A DNA stretch of 64,000 nt from Bradyrhizobium lablabi. GTDB taxonomy: Bacteria; Pseudomonadota; Alphaproteobacteria; Rhizobiales; Xanthobacteraceae. The stretch spans positions 372,001 through 436,000 of the forward strand of contig NZ_JAFCJK010000004.1 of assembly GCF_018131005.1 (NCBI RefSeq), in the 5' to 3' direction. Shown piece after piece: positions 26,113 to 35,361 of the stretch. Both the position numbers and the translations under genes were made by a program. Position 1 is the stretch's first letter; the number at the start of each line of letters is the position of its first letter. A model generated the notes under the pieces. The model was given only the letters and a program-made list of their open reading frames with translations. It was not told where the DNA came from and ran no database searches.

Positions 26113-27327
26113 TCAGGAAAGATCATGCGTCAGGGTCGGCGCAATCCGATCCAGCGCCCAGTCGACCTGGTCGGCCGTGATCACCAGCGGCGGAGCGATG
26201 CGGATGGTGTTTTCGTGGGTGTCCTTGGCGAGCACGCCGCGCGCCTGCAGGGCCGTGCAATAGCGGCGAGCGCCGCCGGCCTCGGGGTGAAGCTCGACCG
26301 CCAGCATCAATCCGCGCCCGCGCACCTCGCGGATGATGTTGGCGCGGATGTCCTGCAGTCCTGCGAGAAAGCGCGCGCCCTGTTGCGCCGCGTTCTCGAT
26401 CATGCCTTCCTCGACCAGCACGCGCAGCGCCGCCCGCGCCACCGCGCAGGCGAGCGGGTTGCCGCCGAACGTCGAACCGTGCTGGCCGGGTCGCAATGTG
26501 CCAAGCACGGCGTTGTTGGAAAGCACCGCCGACACCGGATAAAAGCCGCCCGACAGCGCCTTGCCGAGCAGCGTCACGTCGGCCTCGATGCCTTCGTGCT
26601 GCTCGGCGAGCAGTTTGCCGGTGCGCCCGAGCCCGGTCTGGATCTCGTCGAGCACCAGCATCACATTGTGCGCGCTGCAGAGCTCGCGCACGCGCGCGAA
26701 ATAGCCCGGCGGGGGAATGACGACGCCGGCCTCGCCCTGGATCGGCTCGACCAGGAAGGCTGCGGTGTTCGGCGTGATCGCCTGCTCAAGCGCCGCCGCA
26801 TCGCCGAACGGGATAATCTTGAAGCCCGGCGCGAAGGGTCCGAAATGCTCGCGCGTGCCCGGATCGGTCGAGAAGCCGACGATGCCGAGCGTGCGTCCAT
26901 GGAAATTGTTGGCGCAGACGATGATCTCGGCCTGTCCGTCCGGCACGCCCTTCACTTCGTAGGCCCATTTGCGCACCGACTTGATCGCGCTTTCCACCGC
27001 CTCGGCGCCGCTGTTCATCGGCAGCACCTTGTGCGAGCCCGTCAGTTCGGCGAGCTCGCGGTAGAAGGGAGCGAGCTGGTCGTTGTGAAAGGCGCGCGAT
27101 GTCAGCGTCAGCCGGCGCGCCTGCTCGATCATCGCTGCCAGGATCTTCGGATGGCAGTGGCCCTGGCTCACCGCCGAATAGGCCGAGAGGCAGTCGAGAT
27201 ACCGGTTGCCGTCGGTATCCCACACCCAAACGCCTTCGCCGCGGGACAGGACGACCCCGATCGGCTCGTAATTGTAAGTGCCGAAGCGCGCTTCGGTTGC
27301 GACGAAATCAGCGACCGACGAACTCAT
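26113..27327 (-). CDS. rocD: Ornithine--oxo-acid aminotransferase
   Basis: 404 residues, a class III PLP aminotransferase. [20 protein letters not shown] is the PLP-phosphate region, [13 protein letters not shown] holds the conserved aspartate, and [17 protein letters not shown] carries the Schiff-base lysine (Lys256). GTYNYEP near the N-terminus is characteristic of ornithine delta-aminotransferase, which turns ornithine and 2-oxoglutarate into glutamate semialdehyde and glutamate. GGAGGTGACGCGG sits directly before the ATG at 27327, which is preferred to the GTG three codons upstream because that codon lies within the ribosome site. It is a single gene; no arginase is adjacent. Confidence 0.92.
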   Translation of the reverse strand: MSSSVADFVATEARFGTYNYEPIGVVLSRGEGVWVWDTDGNRYLDCLSAYSAVSQGHCHPKILAAMIEQARRLTLTSRAFHNDQLAPFYRELAELTGSHKVLPMNSGAEAVESAIKSVRKWAYEVKGVPDGQAEIIVCANNFHGRTLGIVGFSTDPGTREHFGPFAPGFKIIPFGDAAALEQAITPNTAAFLVEPIQGEAGVVIPPPGYFARVRELCSAHNVMLVLDEIQTGLGRTGKLLAEQHEGIEADVTLLGKALSGGFYPVSAVLSNNAVLGTLRPGQHGSTFGGNPLACAVARAALRVLVEEGMIENAAQQGARFLAGLQDIRANIIREVRGRGLMLAVELHPEAGGARRYCTALQARGVLAKDTHENTIRIAPPLVITADQVDWALDRIAPTLTHDLS

Positions 27328-27450
27328 CCGCGTCACCTCCGCGGCAGCGTCCCTGAAGATTACACCAACTTGCGCCTGCCCGTTGATTTGGGCATTCGTC
27401 CGTCCACAGGGAAGTGTTGTCGCGGCCTAAAATTCGCGCCGAAAGGCGGC

Positions 27451-28674
27451 CTATGCGTTGATGCTGCAGGGCACGCTGAGAAAGCCGCGGAAGCGGACGC
27501 GGCCGCCACGCACCGGCTCGCCCGCGAGCGCATAATCCGGGAAGCGATGGAGGAACCGCGAGATCGCGACCGCGCCTTCGAGCCGCGCCAGCGCCATCCC
27601 GGCGCATTGATGCGCGCCGGTGCCGAAGGCGAGATGGCGGTTCGGCGCGCGCGCGACGTCGAAGCTTTCGGGATTGGCGAATTGCGCGGGATCCCGGTTG
27701 GCGGCGCCGATGCATAGCGTCACTGGTGTGCCCGGCGGCATCTTGATGTCGCCAAGCTCGGTCTCTTCCACGATCATGCGGTTGCCGAGCTGGTTCGAGC
27801 TTTCATATCGCAGCATCTCCTCGACCGCGGTTTTGATCAACTCGGAATCCGCGATCAGACGCGCCTTCTGCTCGGGATAGTCCAGCAGCGTCACAAGGCC
27901 GTTGCCGATCAGATTGGTCGTGGTCTCGTGCCCTGCGTTGAGCAGAAAGATGCAGTTGTGCAAGAGCTCCTTCGCGCTCAGCCGTTCGCCATTGTCCTCC
28001 CCCTGGATCAGCCGCGTCAGCACATCGCGCTCGGGGTTGCCCGGCCTGGCGCGGCGGCGTTCGACCAGGGTTTCGAGATATGCGAGGAAGTCCTTGACGG
28101 CCGTGTTGCCGCGGTCGAACGCCTCCTTGCCGATCACGGGCTCGAGCGCCCCCAGGATTGCGAGCGACCAGTCACGCAACGGCTCGCGCTCGTCACGCGG
28201 TACATCAAGCAGGTTTCCGATCACCTCGACGGGAATTGCGGCGGCAAAATCGCCGATCAGGTCGAAGCGCTCCTTTGCGGCGATTCGGTCGAGCAGGCCG
28301 TCGACCAGCGCGATCAAGGTCGGTTCCAGCCCCGCGATCGCCCGCGGCGACAATGCGCCCATGATCAGCCGCCGCACCCGCGTGTGCGCCGGCGGATCGT
28401 TGAAGACGAGGCTTGTCGTATGGTGCTCGTAGAGCAGGGAGTCGCCGTATTTGGGCAGAAACTCCTTCCGCTTGTCTGATGAGAACGCCCTGGTGTTCTT
28501 GTAGGCGGTGACAAGATCGTCATAGCGGGTCAGGAAATAGGAGCCGTTCGGCATCCGCTTGACCGGCATGTTCTCGCGGAGAGCACGATAGGTGGGGTAG
28601 GGGTTGGCGTAAAACTCCGCCGTCAGGTGTTCCAGGTCGAAACCGTCAGCCAGCTCTCGTGCGTGCACAGTCAT
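27451..28674 (-). CDS. Cytochrome P450 (bacterial single-domain)
   Basis: 407 residues. The I-helix NAGHETTTN, the K-helix EMLRYES (ExxR) and the haem loop FGTGAHQCAGMALARLEG with Cys357 as thiolate ligand are all present. It is a soluble class I P450 that needs a ferredoxin and reductase, neither of which is adjacent. The ATG at 28674 is chosen because P450 homology begins about 10 residues later; the frame stays open far upstream without features. It is divergent from the split thiamine-enzyme genes, with 210 bp between. Substrate unknown. Confidence 0.93.
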   Translation of the reverse strand: MTVHARELADGFDLEHLTAEFYANPYPTYRALRENMPVKRMPNGSYFLTRYDDLVTAYKNTRAFSSDKRKEFLPKYGDSLLYEHHTTSLVFNDPPAHTRVRRLIMGALSPRAIAGLEPTLIALVDGLLDRIAAKERFDLIGDFAAAIPVEVIGNLLDVPRDEREPLRDWSLAILGALEPVIGKEAFDRGNTAVKDFLAYLETLVERRRARPGNPERDVLTRLIQGEDNGERLSAKELLHNCIFLLNAGHETTTNLIGNGLVTLLDYPEQKARLIADSELIKTAVEEMLRYESSNQLGNRMIVEETELGDIKMPPGTPVTLCIGAANRDPAQFANPESFDVARAPNRHLAFGTGAHQCAGMALARLEGAVAISRFLHRFPDYALAGEPVRGGRVRFRGFLSVPCSINA

Positions 28675-28884
28675 GCCGGATGCCCAAGCCTGATTAGTTT
28701 CATCTGCAACTATCGTAAGCCCAGGGCCGCCGGCGCGCAACCCAATTCGCCGCGCGCGCCGAGGACGCGTATCGCAAGCCTGCGCTGGGAGAAAATCGCA
28801 GAGCCATATGCGGTTTTGCGCTTTGATGAAGGGCGCCGGCCCATCTACATTCCGCCAAAGACATTCTGCTGATTGGAAACGCCA
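28675..28884. other. Divergent promoter region, P450 / ThDP enzyme
   Basis: 210 bp between two divergent starts. It should hold both promoters. I could not identify a clear operator or -35/-10 pair. Confidence 0.35.
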
Positions 28885-29418
28885 ATGCACGCCCGCGTCG
28901 AGACTGCGGCCTCCTGGCCCGAGGAGATCTTTGCCATATTGCAGCGCTTCGAGGTGTGCCAGGTGCCCTACGTACCTGACGCCGGACATTCGCAATTGAT
29001 CGAGAGCGTGCTGAGTTCCTCGACCATGCGCGGAATCGCGCTGACGACTGAGGAAGAGGGCGTGGCGTTGCTTGCGGGCGCCTGGGCCGGTGGCCAGCGT
29101 GGCGTGCTGCTGATGCAGTCGAGCGGGGTCGGCAACTGTATCAACATGCTGTCGCTCACGCAGATATTCCGCTTCCCGTTCCTCACGCTGGTCACGATGC
29201 GCGGCGAATGGGGCGAGTTCAATCCATGGCAAGTGCCGATGGGATCGAGCACCCAGGCGGTGTTCGAACTGGCCGGTGTCAAGGTGCTGCGCGCCTCGCG
29301 CCCGGACGAGGTGCGTGAGGTTGTCGAGGCCGGCGCCTCGCAGGCCTACAATGCCTGCACGCCAACTGCCGTGTTGTTGTCGCAGCGTCTGATCGGGGCA
29401 AAGGTCTTCACCAAATGA
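28885..29418 (+). CDS. Thiamine-diphosphate decarboxylase alpha-type subunit (Pyr domain)
   Basis: 177 residues corresponding to the N-terminal pyrimidine-binding domain of ThDP enzymes. TTEEEGVALLAGAWAGG contains the conserved glutamate that activates the cofactor, followed by MQSSGVGNCINML. Separate small alpha and beta chains are known in sulphopyruvate decarboxylase (ComD/ComE) and relatives. It overlaps the beta-type gene by ATGA, as expected for subunits made in equal amounts. The ATG at 28885 is preferred to TTG at 28873. No sulphonate or phosphonate genes are nearby, so the keto-acid substrate is undetermined. Confidence 0.82.
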   Translation: MHARVETAASWPEEIFAILQRFEVCQVPYVPDAGHSQLIESVLSSSTMRGIALTTEEEGVALLAGAWAGGQRGVLLMQSSGVGNCINMLSLTQIFRFPFLTLVTMRGEWGEFNPWQVPMGSSTQAVFELAGVKVLRASRPDEVREVVEAGASQAYNACTPTAVLLSQRLIGAKVFTK

Positions 29419-30005
29419 GCAAAGCCAATCTCCTCGACCGCCGCGCCGTCGTTTCGCGACTGCTCAAGGACAGAAAGGGCGCCATCGCCGTCGGCGGTCT
29501 CGGCGCCTCGACCTACGACATCGCGGCCGCCGGCGATCACGATCGCAACTTCTACCTGTGGGGCGGCATGGGCGGCGCCGTGATGATCGGCCTTGGGCTC
29601 GCGCTGGCGCAGCCGACCCTCCCGGTGGTCGTGATTACCGGCGACGGCGAGATGCTCATGGGCATGGGCAGCCTCGCCACCGTCGGCCTGCAGAAGCCGG
29701 CCAATCTCTCGATCATTGTCCTGGACAATGAGGCTTATGGCGAGACCGGGGGCCAGGTCAGCCATACTGCCGCTTCCGCCGACCTTGTCGGCGTCGCCAA
29801 GGCGTGTGGGGTCCTGGACTCCAGGGCGATCTCGACCATGTCGGAGGTTGAGGCTTTTGCCGCGTCTTTACATGACGTTAGAGGTGGGCCGCGGTTCGCG
29901 AACGTCAAGATCGACGGCGCCAATCTGGAACGGGTGCTGTCCAGCCGAGACGGCGCCTATATCGTCAACCGCATCCGCGGGTCGTTAGGACACACCCCGA
30001 TCTAA
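29415..30005 (+). CDS. Thiamine-diphosphate decarboxylase beta-type subunit (PP domain)
   Basis: 196 residues, the pyrophosphate-binding half of a ThDP enzyme. The GDG...N cofactor motif is complete: GDGEMLMGMGSLATVG through to LDNEAYGET, which binds magnesium and the diphosphate. WGGMGGAVMIGLGLALA precedes it as in sulphopyruvate and phosphonopyruvate decarboxylases. It would form a heteromeric enzyme with the alpha-type chain encoded immediately upstream. The next gene, tetR, starts after 65 bp with its own promoter. Confidence 0.85.
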   Translation: MSKANLLDRRAVVSRLLKDRKGAIAVGGLGASTYDIAAAGDHDRNFYLWGGMGGAVMIGLGLALAQPTLPVVVITGDGEMLMGMGSLATVGLQKPANLSIIVLDNEAYGETGGQVSHTAASADLVGVAKACGVLDSRAISTMSEVEAFAASLHDVRGGPRFANVKIDGANLERVLSSRDGAYIVNRIRGSLGHTPI

Positions 30006-30031
30006 AACCGCCTTCGCGGTGCGATAAAATC

Positions 30032-30062
30032 TTGACATTCGGCGAGGTGAGTGATTACTCAC
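30032..30062 (+). promoter_or_regulatory. tetR-RND operon promoter overlapped by a palindromic operator
   Basis: TTGACA at 30032-30037 and TTACTC at 30055-30060 are spaced 17 bp, a plausible sigma-70-type promoter with a weak -10. The inverted repeat GTGAGT-GATT-ACTCAC (30047-30062) covers the -10 element, the classic placement for TetR repression. Transcription would begin near 30067-30071, at or just before the tetR start codon. Confidence 0.65.
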
Positions 30063-30070
30063 ACTCCCAA

Positions 30071-30772
30071 ATGTCGACCTTACGCATGACCAGTGACCTT
30101 CGGCGTCAGTTGATTCTGAGCGCCGCCAAGCGGTGTTTCGCCCGCAACGGCTTCGCCGGCACCACGACGAAGAGCGTGGCGGCCGCGGCCGCCATTTCGG
30201 AAGGGCTGCTGTTCAAGCATTTCCCGTCGAAGGCCGCGCTCTACGCCGAGATTCTTGCAGAAGAGTGCGAGGCCGATCCCGATCTCGCGCATCTGCTTGG
30301 TCAGGCGCCATCGACCGCGACGCTGGTCGAACTGGTTCGGGGCATGGTCGGCCACTTCATGCGGCTCCGTGACGCGCCGGACCACGAAGAGACGCAGCGG
30401 ATGCGGCTGATGGTGACGAGCCATCTCGACGATGGCGAGTTCGCGCGGCTGCTCTATGACAAGGTCGGCAAGCTGATCGGACCAACCTTCGCGGCGTCGA
30501 TCGAGAGCGCGATTGGCGCCGGCGATGCCTCGCGCATCGCCGGCGAGCCGCTCAACCTGTTCTGGTTTGCTCATCACACGGTGCTGATGGCGGCGCTGGC
30601 AAGCCTGCCCGCGACACCGTGCCTCGTCTACGGCGATGCCGCACACACTGACTTGCAGCTCTGTCAATTCATTCTCCGCGGCATTGGACTCAACGAAGCC
30701 GCTATTGCCGCACATTTGGGCCACAAGCCGTCACCGTGGCAGGGACCGTCGGTAACTGCAGAAAGTGCATAA
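30071..30772 (+). CDS. TetR-family repressor of the adjacent RND efflux genes
   Basis: 233 residues. The N-terminal DNA-binding domain is clear: ILSAAKRCFARNGFAGTTTKSVAAAAAISEGLLFKHFPSKAALY. The C-terminal ligand domain is AcrR-like. The ATG at 30071 is chosen because the promoter/operator ends at 30062; the frame is open upstream only through the promoter. No ribosome site precedes this ATG, so the message may be leaderless; ATG at 30086 is an alternative. The stop lies one base before the adaptor ATG, so all three genes form one operon. Confidence 0.87.
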   Translation: MSTLRMTSDLRRQLILSAAKRCFARNGFAGTTTKSVAAAAAISEGLLFKHFPSKAALYAEILAEECEADPDLAHLLGQAPSTATLVELVRGMVGHFMRLRDAPDHEETQRMRLMVTSHLDDGEFARLLYDKVGKLIGPTFAASIESAIGAGDASRIAGEPLNLFWFAHHTVLMAALASLPATPCLVYGDAAHTDLQLCQFILRGIGLNEAAIAAHLGHKPSPWQGPSVTAESA

Positions 30773-30773
30773 C

Positions 30774-31967
30774 ATGAATATTCAGACCGAAAGCCATATC
30801 TCGGGGAAACCGATCAACGAGAAGACGCTCAGGCGGCCTGTCCGCATGGTGCGCTGGTTCATTATCGTCGGCACCCTGCTGGCCGTGGTGGTTGGCGGTC
30901 TCGTCTGGTTCAACTCGTTTCGCGGCAAGATGGTCGCGCAATTCTTCGCCAACAACAAACCGCCGCCGGCGAGCGTCAGCGTGGTCGAGACGAAGTCCGA
31001 GGCCATTCCGAATCTGTTGACGGCGGTTGGCGATCTCGTCGCGGTGCACCAGGTCAACGTCACCTCGGACGTATCCGGTCGCATCACCGAGATCCTGTTC
31101 AAGGCCGGAAGCCATGTCACGGCGGGCACGCCGCTCGTGCAATTGTTCGACGCACCCGAACAGGGTGATCTCGCCAACTTCAAGGCGCAGGCGACGATGG
31201 CACAGCTCTCGCTCGATCGTGCCAAGCAACTCGCAGCGCGCCAGTTCGGGCCGCAGGCGACCGTCGACCAGGCCCAGTCGGCATTCGACCAGGCCAATGC
31301 GGGCATTGCCAAGACCGAGGCGATCATCTCGCAGAAGTTGGTGCGGGCGCCCTTCGAGGGTGATCTCGGCGTTCGGCAAGTCGAGGTCGGCCAGTACTTG
31401 ACGGCTGGTACGCAGATTGTGTCGCTGACCGATCTGTCGGTGCTCTATGCGAACCTGACCGTCACCGAGAAGCAAAGCTCGCAGATCCAGGTTGGCCAGA
31501 CCGTGCGGGTCGCGGTCGATGCCTATCCGGGCCGCACTTTCGAGGGCAAGATCACAACCATCGAGCCGCAGATCTCGACCGATACCCGCAACATCCGCGT
31601 TCAGGCGACGATCCACAATCCCGATAGCATTCTCAAGCCCGGTATGTTCGCGACGACCACGATCGTGCTGCCGGAGAAGCCGCCGGTCCTTACGGTTCCC
31701 GAAACGGCCGTCGATTACACGCTGTACGGCGATTCGGTCTTCCTGATCACCGAGAAGAAAGAGGATGATGGCAAGACCAGCCTGACCGCGGTGCGCACCT
31801 TCGTGAAGACCGGCAACCGCGTCGGCGGCCGCGTCGAGATACTCAAGGGCCTCAATCCCAACGACCGCGTCGTCGCCGTCGGGCAGATCAAGCTGCAATC
31901 GGGAATTCCGGTGTCGATCTCGACCGATCCGCCCCCGCCGATACCGGCCCAGCCGCCGCGTTACTGA
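30774..31967 (+). CDS. RND efflux periplasmic adaptor (membrane fusion protein)
   Basis: 397 residues of the AcrA/HlyD family. One N-terminal membrane anchor (about 25-50) is followed by the lipoyl half SDVSGRITEILFKAGSHVTAGTPLVQL, a coiled-coil hairpin (about 125-190), the second lipoyl half LVRAPFEGDLGVRQVEVGQYL and the beta-barrel/membrane-proximal domains. It bridges the inner-membrane pump to an outer-membrane channel. No lipoprotein cysteine is seen. ATG at 30774 or in-frame GTG at 30765 could start it. No TolC-type gene follows, so it must use a channel encoded elsewhere. Confidence 0.92.
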   Translation: MNIQTESHISGKPINEKTLRRPVRMVRWFIIVGTLLAVVVGGLVWFNSFRGKMVAQFFANNKPPPASVSVVETKSEAIPNLLTAVGDLVAVHQVNVTSDVSGRITEILFKAGSHVTAGTPLVQLFDAPEQGDLANFKAQATMAQLSLDRAKQLAARQFGPQATVDQAQSAFDQANAGIAKTEAIISQKLVRAPFEGDLGVRQVEVGQYLTAGTQIVSLTDLSVLYANLTVTEKQSSQIQVGQTVRVAVDAYPGRTFEGKITTIEPQISTDTRNIRVQATIHNPDSILKPGMFATTTIVLPEKPPVLTVPETAVDYTLYGDSVFLITEKKEDDGKTSLTAVRTFVKTGNRVGGRVEILKGLNPNDRVVAVGQIKLQSGIPVSISTDPPPPIPAQPPRY

Positions 31968-32051
31968 CCGAATCACCTGAATTTCGGAGGGCCATTGGCC
32001 GGCCCTCCGCACCGCGTTGCCGCAATCGGCAGACAAAAGAATAGGTTGGCG

Positions 32052-35000
32052 ATGAGTTTCACTGATATTTTCATCAAGCGCCCGGTGTTATCGGTCGTCG
32101 TCAGTCTGCTGATCCTGTTGATCGGTCTGCGCGCCGCAATGACGCTGCCAATACGGCAGTACCCGAACCTGTCCAACACCGTGGTGACGATCACCACGTC
32201 GTATCCCGGCGCATCGGCGGACCTGATCCAGGGCTTCATCACCACCCCGATCGAGCAGGCCGTCGCCTCCGCCGAGGGTGTCGACTACATCACCTCGTCG
32301 TCGGTGCTCGGCACCTCGACGATTCAGGTCTACGTCAAGCTCAACTTCAATCCGAACCAGGCGCTGACCGAGGTGCTCGCCAAGGTCAACTCGGTCAAAT
32401 ACCTGATCCCGAAGGAAGCCTTCGACCCGGTCGTGAGCAAGGCGACCGGCGACACCATCGCGGTGATGTATCTCGGCTTCTCCAGCGAGGAACTGACGGG
32501 GTCGGCGATCTCGGACTATCTGACGCGCGTCGTGCAGCCGGTGCTGTCGACGGTCGATGGCGTCGCATCCGCCGACATCCTGGGCGGCCAGACCTTTGCG
32601 ATGCGGCTGTGGCTCGATCCGATCCGCATGGCCGGGCGCGGCGTGTCTCCGAACGACGTTGCGGCCGCGATCGCCGCCAACAACTTCCAGGCGGCCGCCG
32701 GCCAGACCAAGGGTTATTTCATCGTCTCCAACGTCTCGGCCAACACCGACCTCCAGAGCATCGACCAGTTCAAGCGGATGATCGTCAAGTCGAAGGACGG
32801 CGGCTTCGTCCGCGTCGAGGACATCGCGACGGTCGAACTCGCGGCCCAGAGCACGGATGCCAGCGTCGCCTTCAACGGCGAGCATGCGATCTTCATCGGC
32901 ATCAAGGCGACCCCGCAGGGCAATCCACTGACGCTGGTCAAGGGCGTGCGCGCGCTGTTCCCCGAGCTTGAACGCAACCTGCCGCCCTCGATGAAGATGA
33001 AGGTGGCCTACGATTCCACCAAGTTCATTCAGTCGTCGATCGACGAGGTTCAGAAGACGCTGGGCGAGGCGGTGCTGATCGTCGTGATCGTGATCTTCCT
33101 GTTCCTGGCCTCGATACGGTCGGTGATCATTCCGGTCGTCACCATTCCACTGTCGCTGATCGGCGTCTGCATCCTGATGCTTGCTGCCGGCTTCAGCTTT
33201 AACCTGCTGACCCTGCTCGCCATGGTGCTGGCGATCGGCCTCGTGGTCGACGACGCCATCGTGGTGGTGGAAAACATTCACCGCCACCTCGAGGAGGGCA
33301 TGCCACCGGTGCAGGCATCGCTGAAGGGAGCTCGCGAGATCGTGGGGCCCGTCGTCTCGATGACGATCACGCTCGCCGCGGTGTACGCCCCGATCGGCTT
33401 TCTCGGCGGCGTGACCGGCACGCTGTTCCGCGAATTCGCATTCACGCTCGCAGGCTCGGTGATCGTGTCAGGCGTAATCGCGCTGACGCTGTCGCCGATG
33501 ATGTGCTCGGTGTTTCTCAAGAGCGCCGAGGAAGGACGTTTCTCCCGGCTCGTCAATCGCGTCTTCGGCGCGGTGACACGCGCCTACGGCCGCCAGCTCG
33601 ACCGCTCGCTCGACTATCGGCCGATCACGGGACTGTTCGCGGTAACCATCCTCGGCCTCGTTGGCTTCCTCTACATGCACACCTCGAAGGAGCTGGCACC
33701 CCAGGAAGACCAGGGCATTGTGTTCGCAATTACCAAGGCGCCGAAATACGCCAACATCGACTACATCGACTTCTATGGCGACAAGATCGACAAGGAATTC
33801 CAGAAGATTCCCGAGACTGACCTGCGCTTCGTCCTGAACGGCATCACTGGTCCGCAGGGTGGCTTCGCAGGCATGCTGCTCAAGCCGTGGGATGAGCGCA
33901 AGCGCACGGCGCAGCAACTGCAGCCGCTGGTGCAGGCGGAGCTATCGAAGATCGAGGGTGTCAACGCATTCGCATTCAGCCTGCCGCCGTTGCCCGGCGG
34001 CCCCGGCGGTTTGCCGGTTCAGATGGTCATCAACTCGACTGCCGGGTTCCAGGCAGTCTACGAGGAGATGGCGAAGCTGAAGGACGCCGCGCGCAAGAGC
34101 GGCCTGTTCATCGTCACCGACAGCGATCTCGAGTTCAACCAGCCGGTGGTCCGCGTGACGGTCGACCGTTCCAAGGCGAGCGACCTCGGCATCACGATGC
34201 AGTCGATCGGCGGCGCGCTGGCGACGCTGCTCGGCGGCAACTATGTCAACCGCTTCAACCTGGAAGGACGCTCCTATCAGGTGATTCCGCAGGTGCCGCG
34301 GGACAAGCGGCTCGCGCCGGAGTCGCTTGACAACTACTATGTCCCGAGCACGACCGGGCGGCTGGTGCGACTGTCGACCGTGGTATCGGTCCAGACCGGC
34401 ATCGATCCGAACGCGCTGACCCATTACAATCAGCTTAACTCGGCGACGTTCCAGGCCGTGCCGATGCCCGGCGTTTCGATGGGACAGGCGGTCGAGTTTC
34501 TGGAAAGCCAGGCCAAAAAGCTGCCCTCCGGCTTCAGCCACGACTTCCTGGCCGACTCCCGGCAATACGTCCAGGAGGGCAATCAGCTTGTGATCACCTT
34601 CGCGTTCGCGATCATCATCATCTTCCTGGTGCTGGCGGCGCAGTTCGAAAGCCTGCGCGATCCCTTCGTGATCATGATCAGTGTGCCGATGGCGATCGTC
34701 GGCGCCATGATCCCGCTGTTCTTCGGCGTTGCGACCATGAACATCTACACCCAGGTCGGGCTGTTGACGCTGGTCGGGCTGATCACCAAGCACGGCATCC
34801 TGATGGTGGAGTTTGCCAACGAACTGCAGGTCAACGAGGGGCTCGACCGCCGCTCGGCAATCGAGATGGCCGCGCGTATCCGGCTGCGTCCGATCCTGAT
34901 GACGACGGCGGCCATGGTGACGGGCCTCTTGCCGCTGCTGACGGCCACCGGCGCCGGCGCTGCCAGCCGCTTTTCGATCGGCCTCGTCGTGGTGGCCGGT

Positions 35001-35150
35001 ATGACGATCGGCACGCTGTTCACACTGTTCGTGCTGCCGGCGGTCTACACGTTGATCGCGACCGACCACCAGGCCAAGGCCGGCTCCAACCGGGCGAAGC
35101 AGATCGCCGATTTCGATCTGGGTGGGCGGCAGGCCCTGAAACCGACCTGA
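32052..35150 (+). CDS. HAE1-family RND multidrug efflux permease
   Basis: 1032 residues, the standard AcrB/MexB-type length, with 12 membrane helices and two large periplasmic loops. The paired aspartates of the proton relay are seen in GLVVDDAIVVVENIHRH (Asp400-Asp401). The start MSFTDIFIKRPVLS is canonical for RND pumps, so the ATG at 32052 is secure even though the frame is open upstream. It forms a trimer in the inner membrane and exports hydrophobic or amphiphilic drugs through the adaptor encoded 84 bp upstream. Likely repressed by the TetR at the head of the operon. A strong terminator follows. Confidence 0.95.
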   Translation: MSFTDIFIKRPVLSVVVSLLILLIGLRAAMTLPIRQYPNLSNTVVTITTSYPGASADLIQGFITTPIEQAVASAEGVDYITSSSVLGTSTIQVYVKLNFNPNQALTEVLAKVNSVKYLIPKEAFDPVVSKATGDTIAVMYLGFSSEELTGSAISDYLTRVVQPVLSTVDGVASADILGGQTFAMRLWLDPIRMAGRGVSPNDVAAAIAANNFQAAAGQTKGYFIVSNVSANTDLQSIDQFKRMIVKSKDGGFVRVEDIATVELAAQSTDASVAFNGEHAIFIGIKATPQGNPLTLVKGVRALFPELERNLPPSMKMKVAYDSTKFIQSSIDEVQKTLGEAVLIVVIVIFLFLASIRSVIIPVVTIPLSLIGVCILMLAAGFSFNLLTLLAMVLAIGLVVDDAIVVVENIHRHLEEGMPPVQASLKGAREIVGPVVSMTITLAAVYAPIGFLGGVTGTLFREFAFTLAGSVIVSGVIALTLSPMMCSVFLKSAEEGRFSRLVNRVFGAVTRAYGRQLDRSLDYRPITGLFAVTILGLVGFLYMHTSKELAPQEDQGIVFAITKAPKYANIDYIDFYGDKIDKEFQKIPETDLRFVLNGITGPQGGFAGMLLKPWDERKRTAQQLQPLVQAELSKIEGVNAFAFSLPPLPGGPGGLPVQMVINSTAGFQAVYEEMAKLKDAARKSGLFIVTDSDLEFNQPVVRVTVDRSKASDLGITMQSIGGALATLLGGNYVNRFNLEGRSYQVIPQVPRDKRLAPESLDNYYVPSTTGRLVRLSTVVSVQTGIDPNALTHYNQLNSATFQAVPMPGVSMGQAVEFLESQAKKLPSGFSHDFLADSRQYVQEGNQLVITFAFAIIIIFLVLAAQFESLRDPFVIMISVPMAIVGAMIPLFFGVATMNIYTQVGLLTLVGLITKHGILMVEFANELQVNEGLDRRSAIEMAARIRLRPILMTTAAMVTGLLPLLTATGAGAASRFSIGLVVVAGMTIGTLFTLFVLPAVYTLIATDHQAKAGSNRAKQIADFDLGGRQALKPT

Positions 35151-35173
35151 GCCCTCCAAGCTCATGCTCGACG

Positions 35174-35212
35174 GAAAGGCGGCACTGGCGAAAGCCATTG
35201 CCGCCTTTTCTC
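35174..35212 (+). terminator. Rho-independent terminator after the RND pump
   Basis: AAAGGCGGCA (35175-35184) pairs with TGCCGCCTTT (35199-35208), with a nested TGGC-GAAA-GCCA hairpin, and is followed by TCTCT. It lies 24 bp after the pump stop. Confidence 0.8.
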
Positions 35213-35277
35213 TGTGCCGTAATATCCTGCGCCGGCAGCGGCCGAGCAGGGGGGGCGGTAGCTGGCTTTTTTGTTCT

Positions 35278-35328
35278 GACGCGTTTTCTTCACGCCGACC
35301 GGAACTCCACTGCGCCTGAAAACGCTAT
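35278..35328. repeat. 51 bp palindromic intergenic repeat, copy 2
   Basis: Second copy of the element at 10473-10522: the first 18 bases (GACGCGTTTTCTTCACGC) and the last 11 (GAAAACGCTAT) are shared, and the middle differs by several substitutions and one insertion. It lies just upstream of the ribosome site of the next gene. Confidence 0.8.
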
Positions 35329-35361
35329 TGGTTTCGCCTGACAAGATCTGGAGGAACAGAC

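Noticed and set aside
28885-30005. Firm naming of the split ThDP enzyme as sulphopyruvate decarboxylase
   Set aside because: Subunit architecture fits, but no coenzyme M or sulphonate metabolism gene is nearby and substrate residues cannot be judged by eye.
32088-33287. Minus-strand frame opposite the RND pump
   Set aside because: Histidine- and aspartate-rich low-information translation lying wholly within a canonical pump gene.
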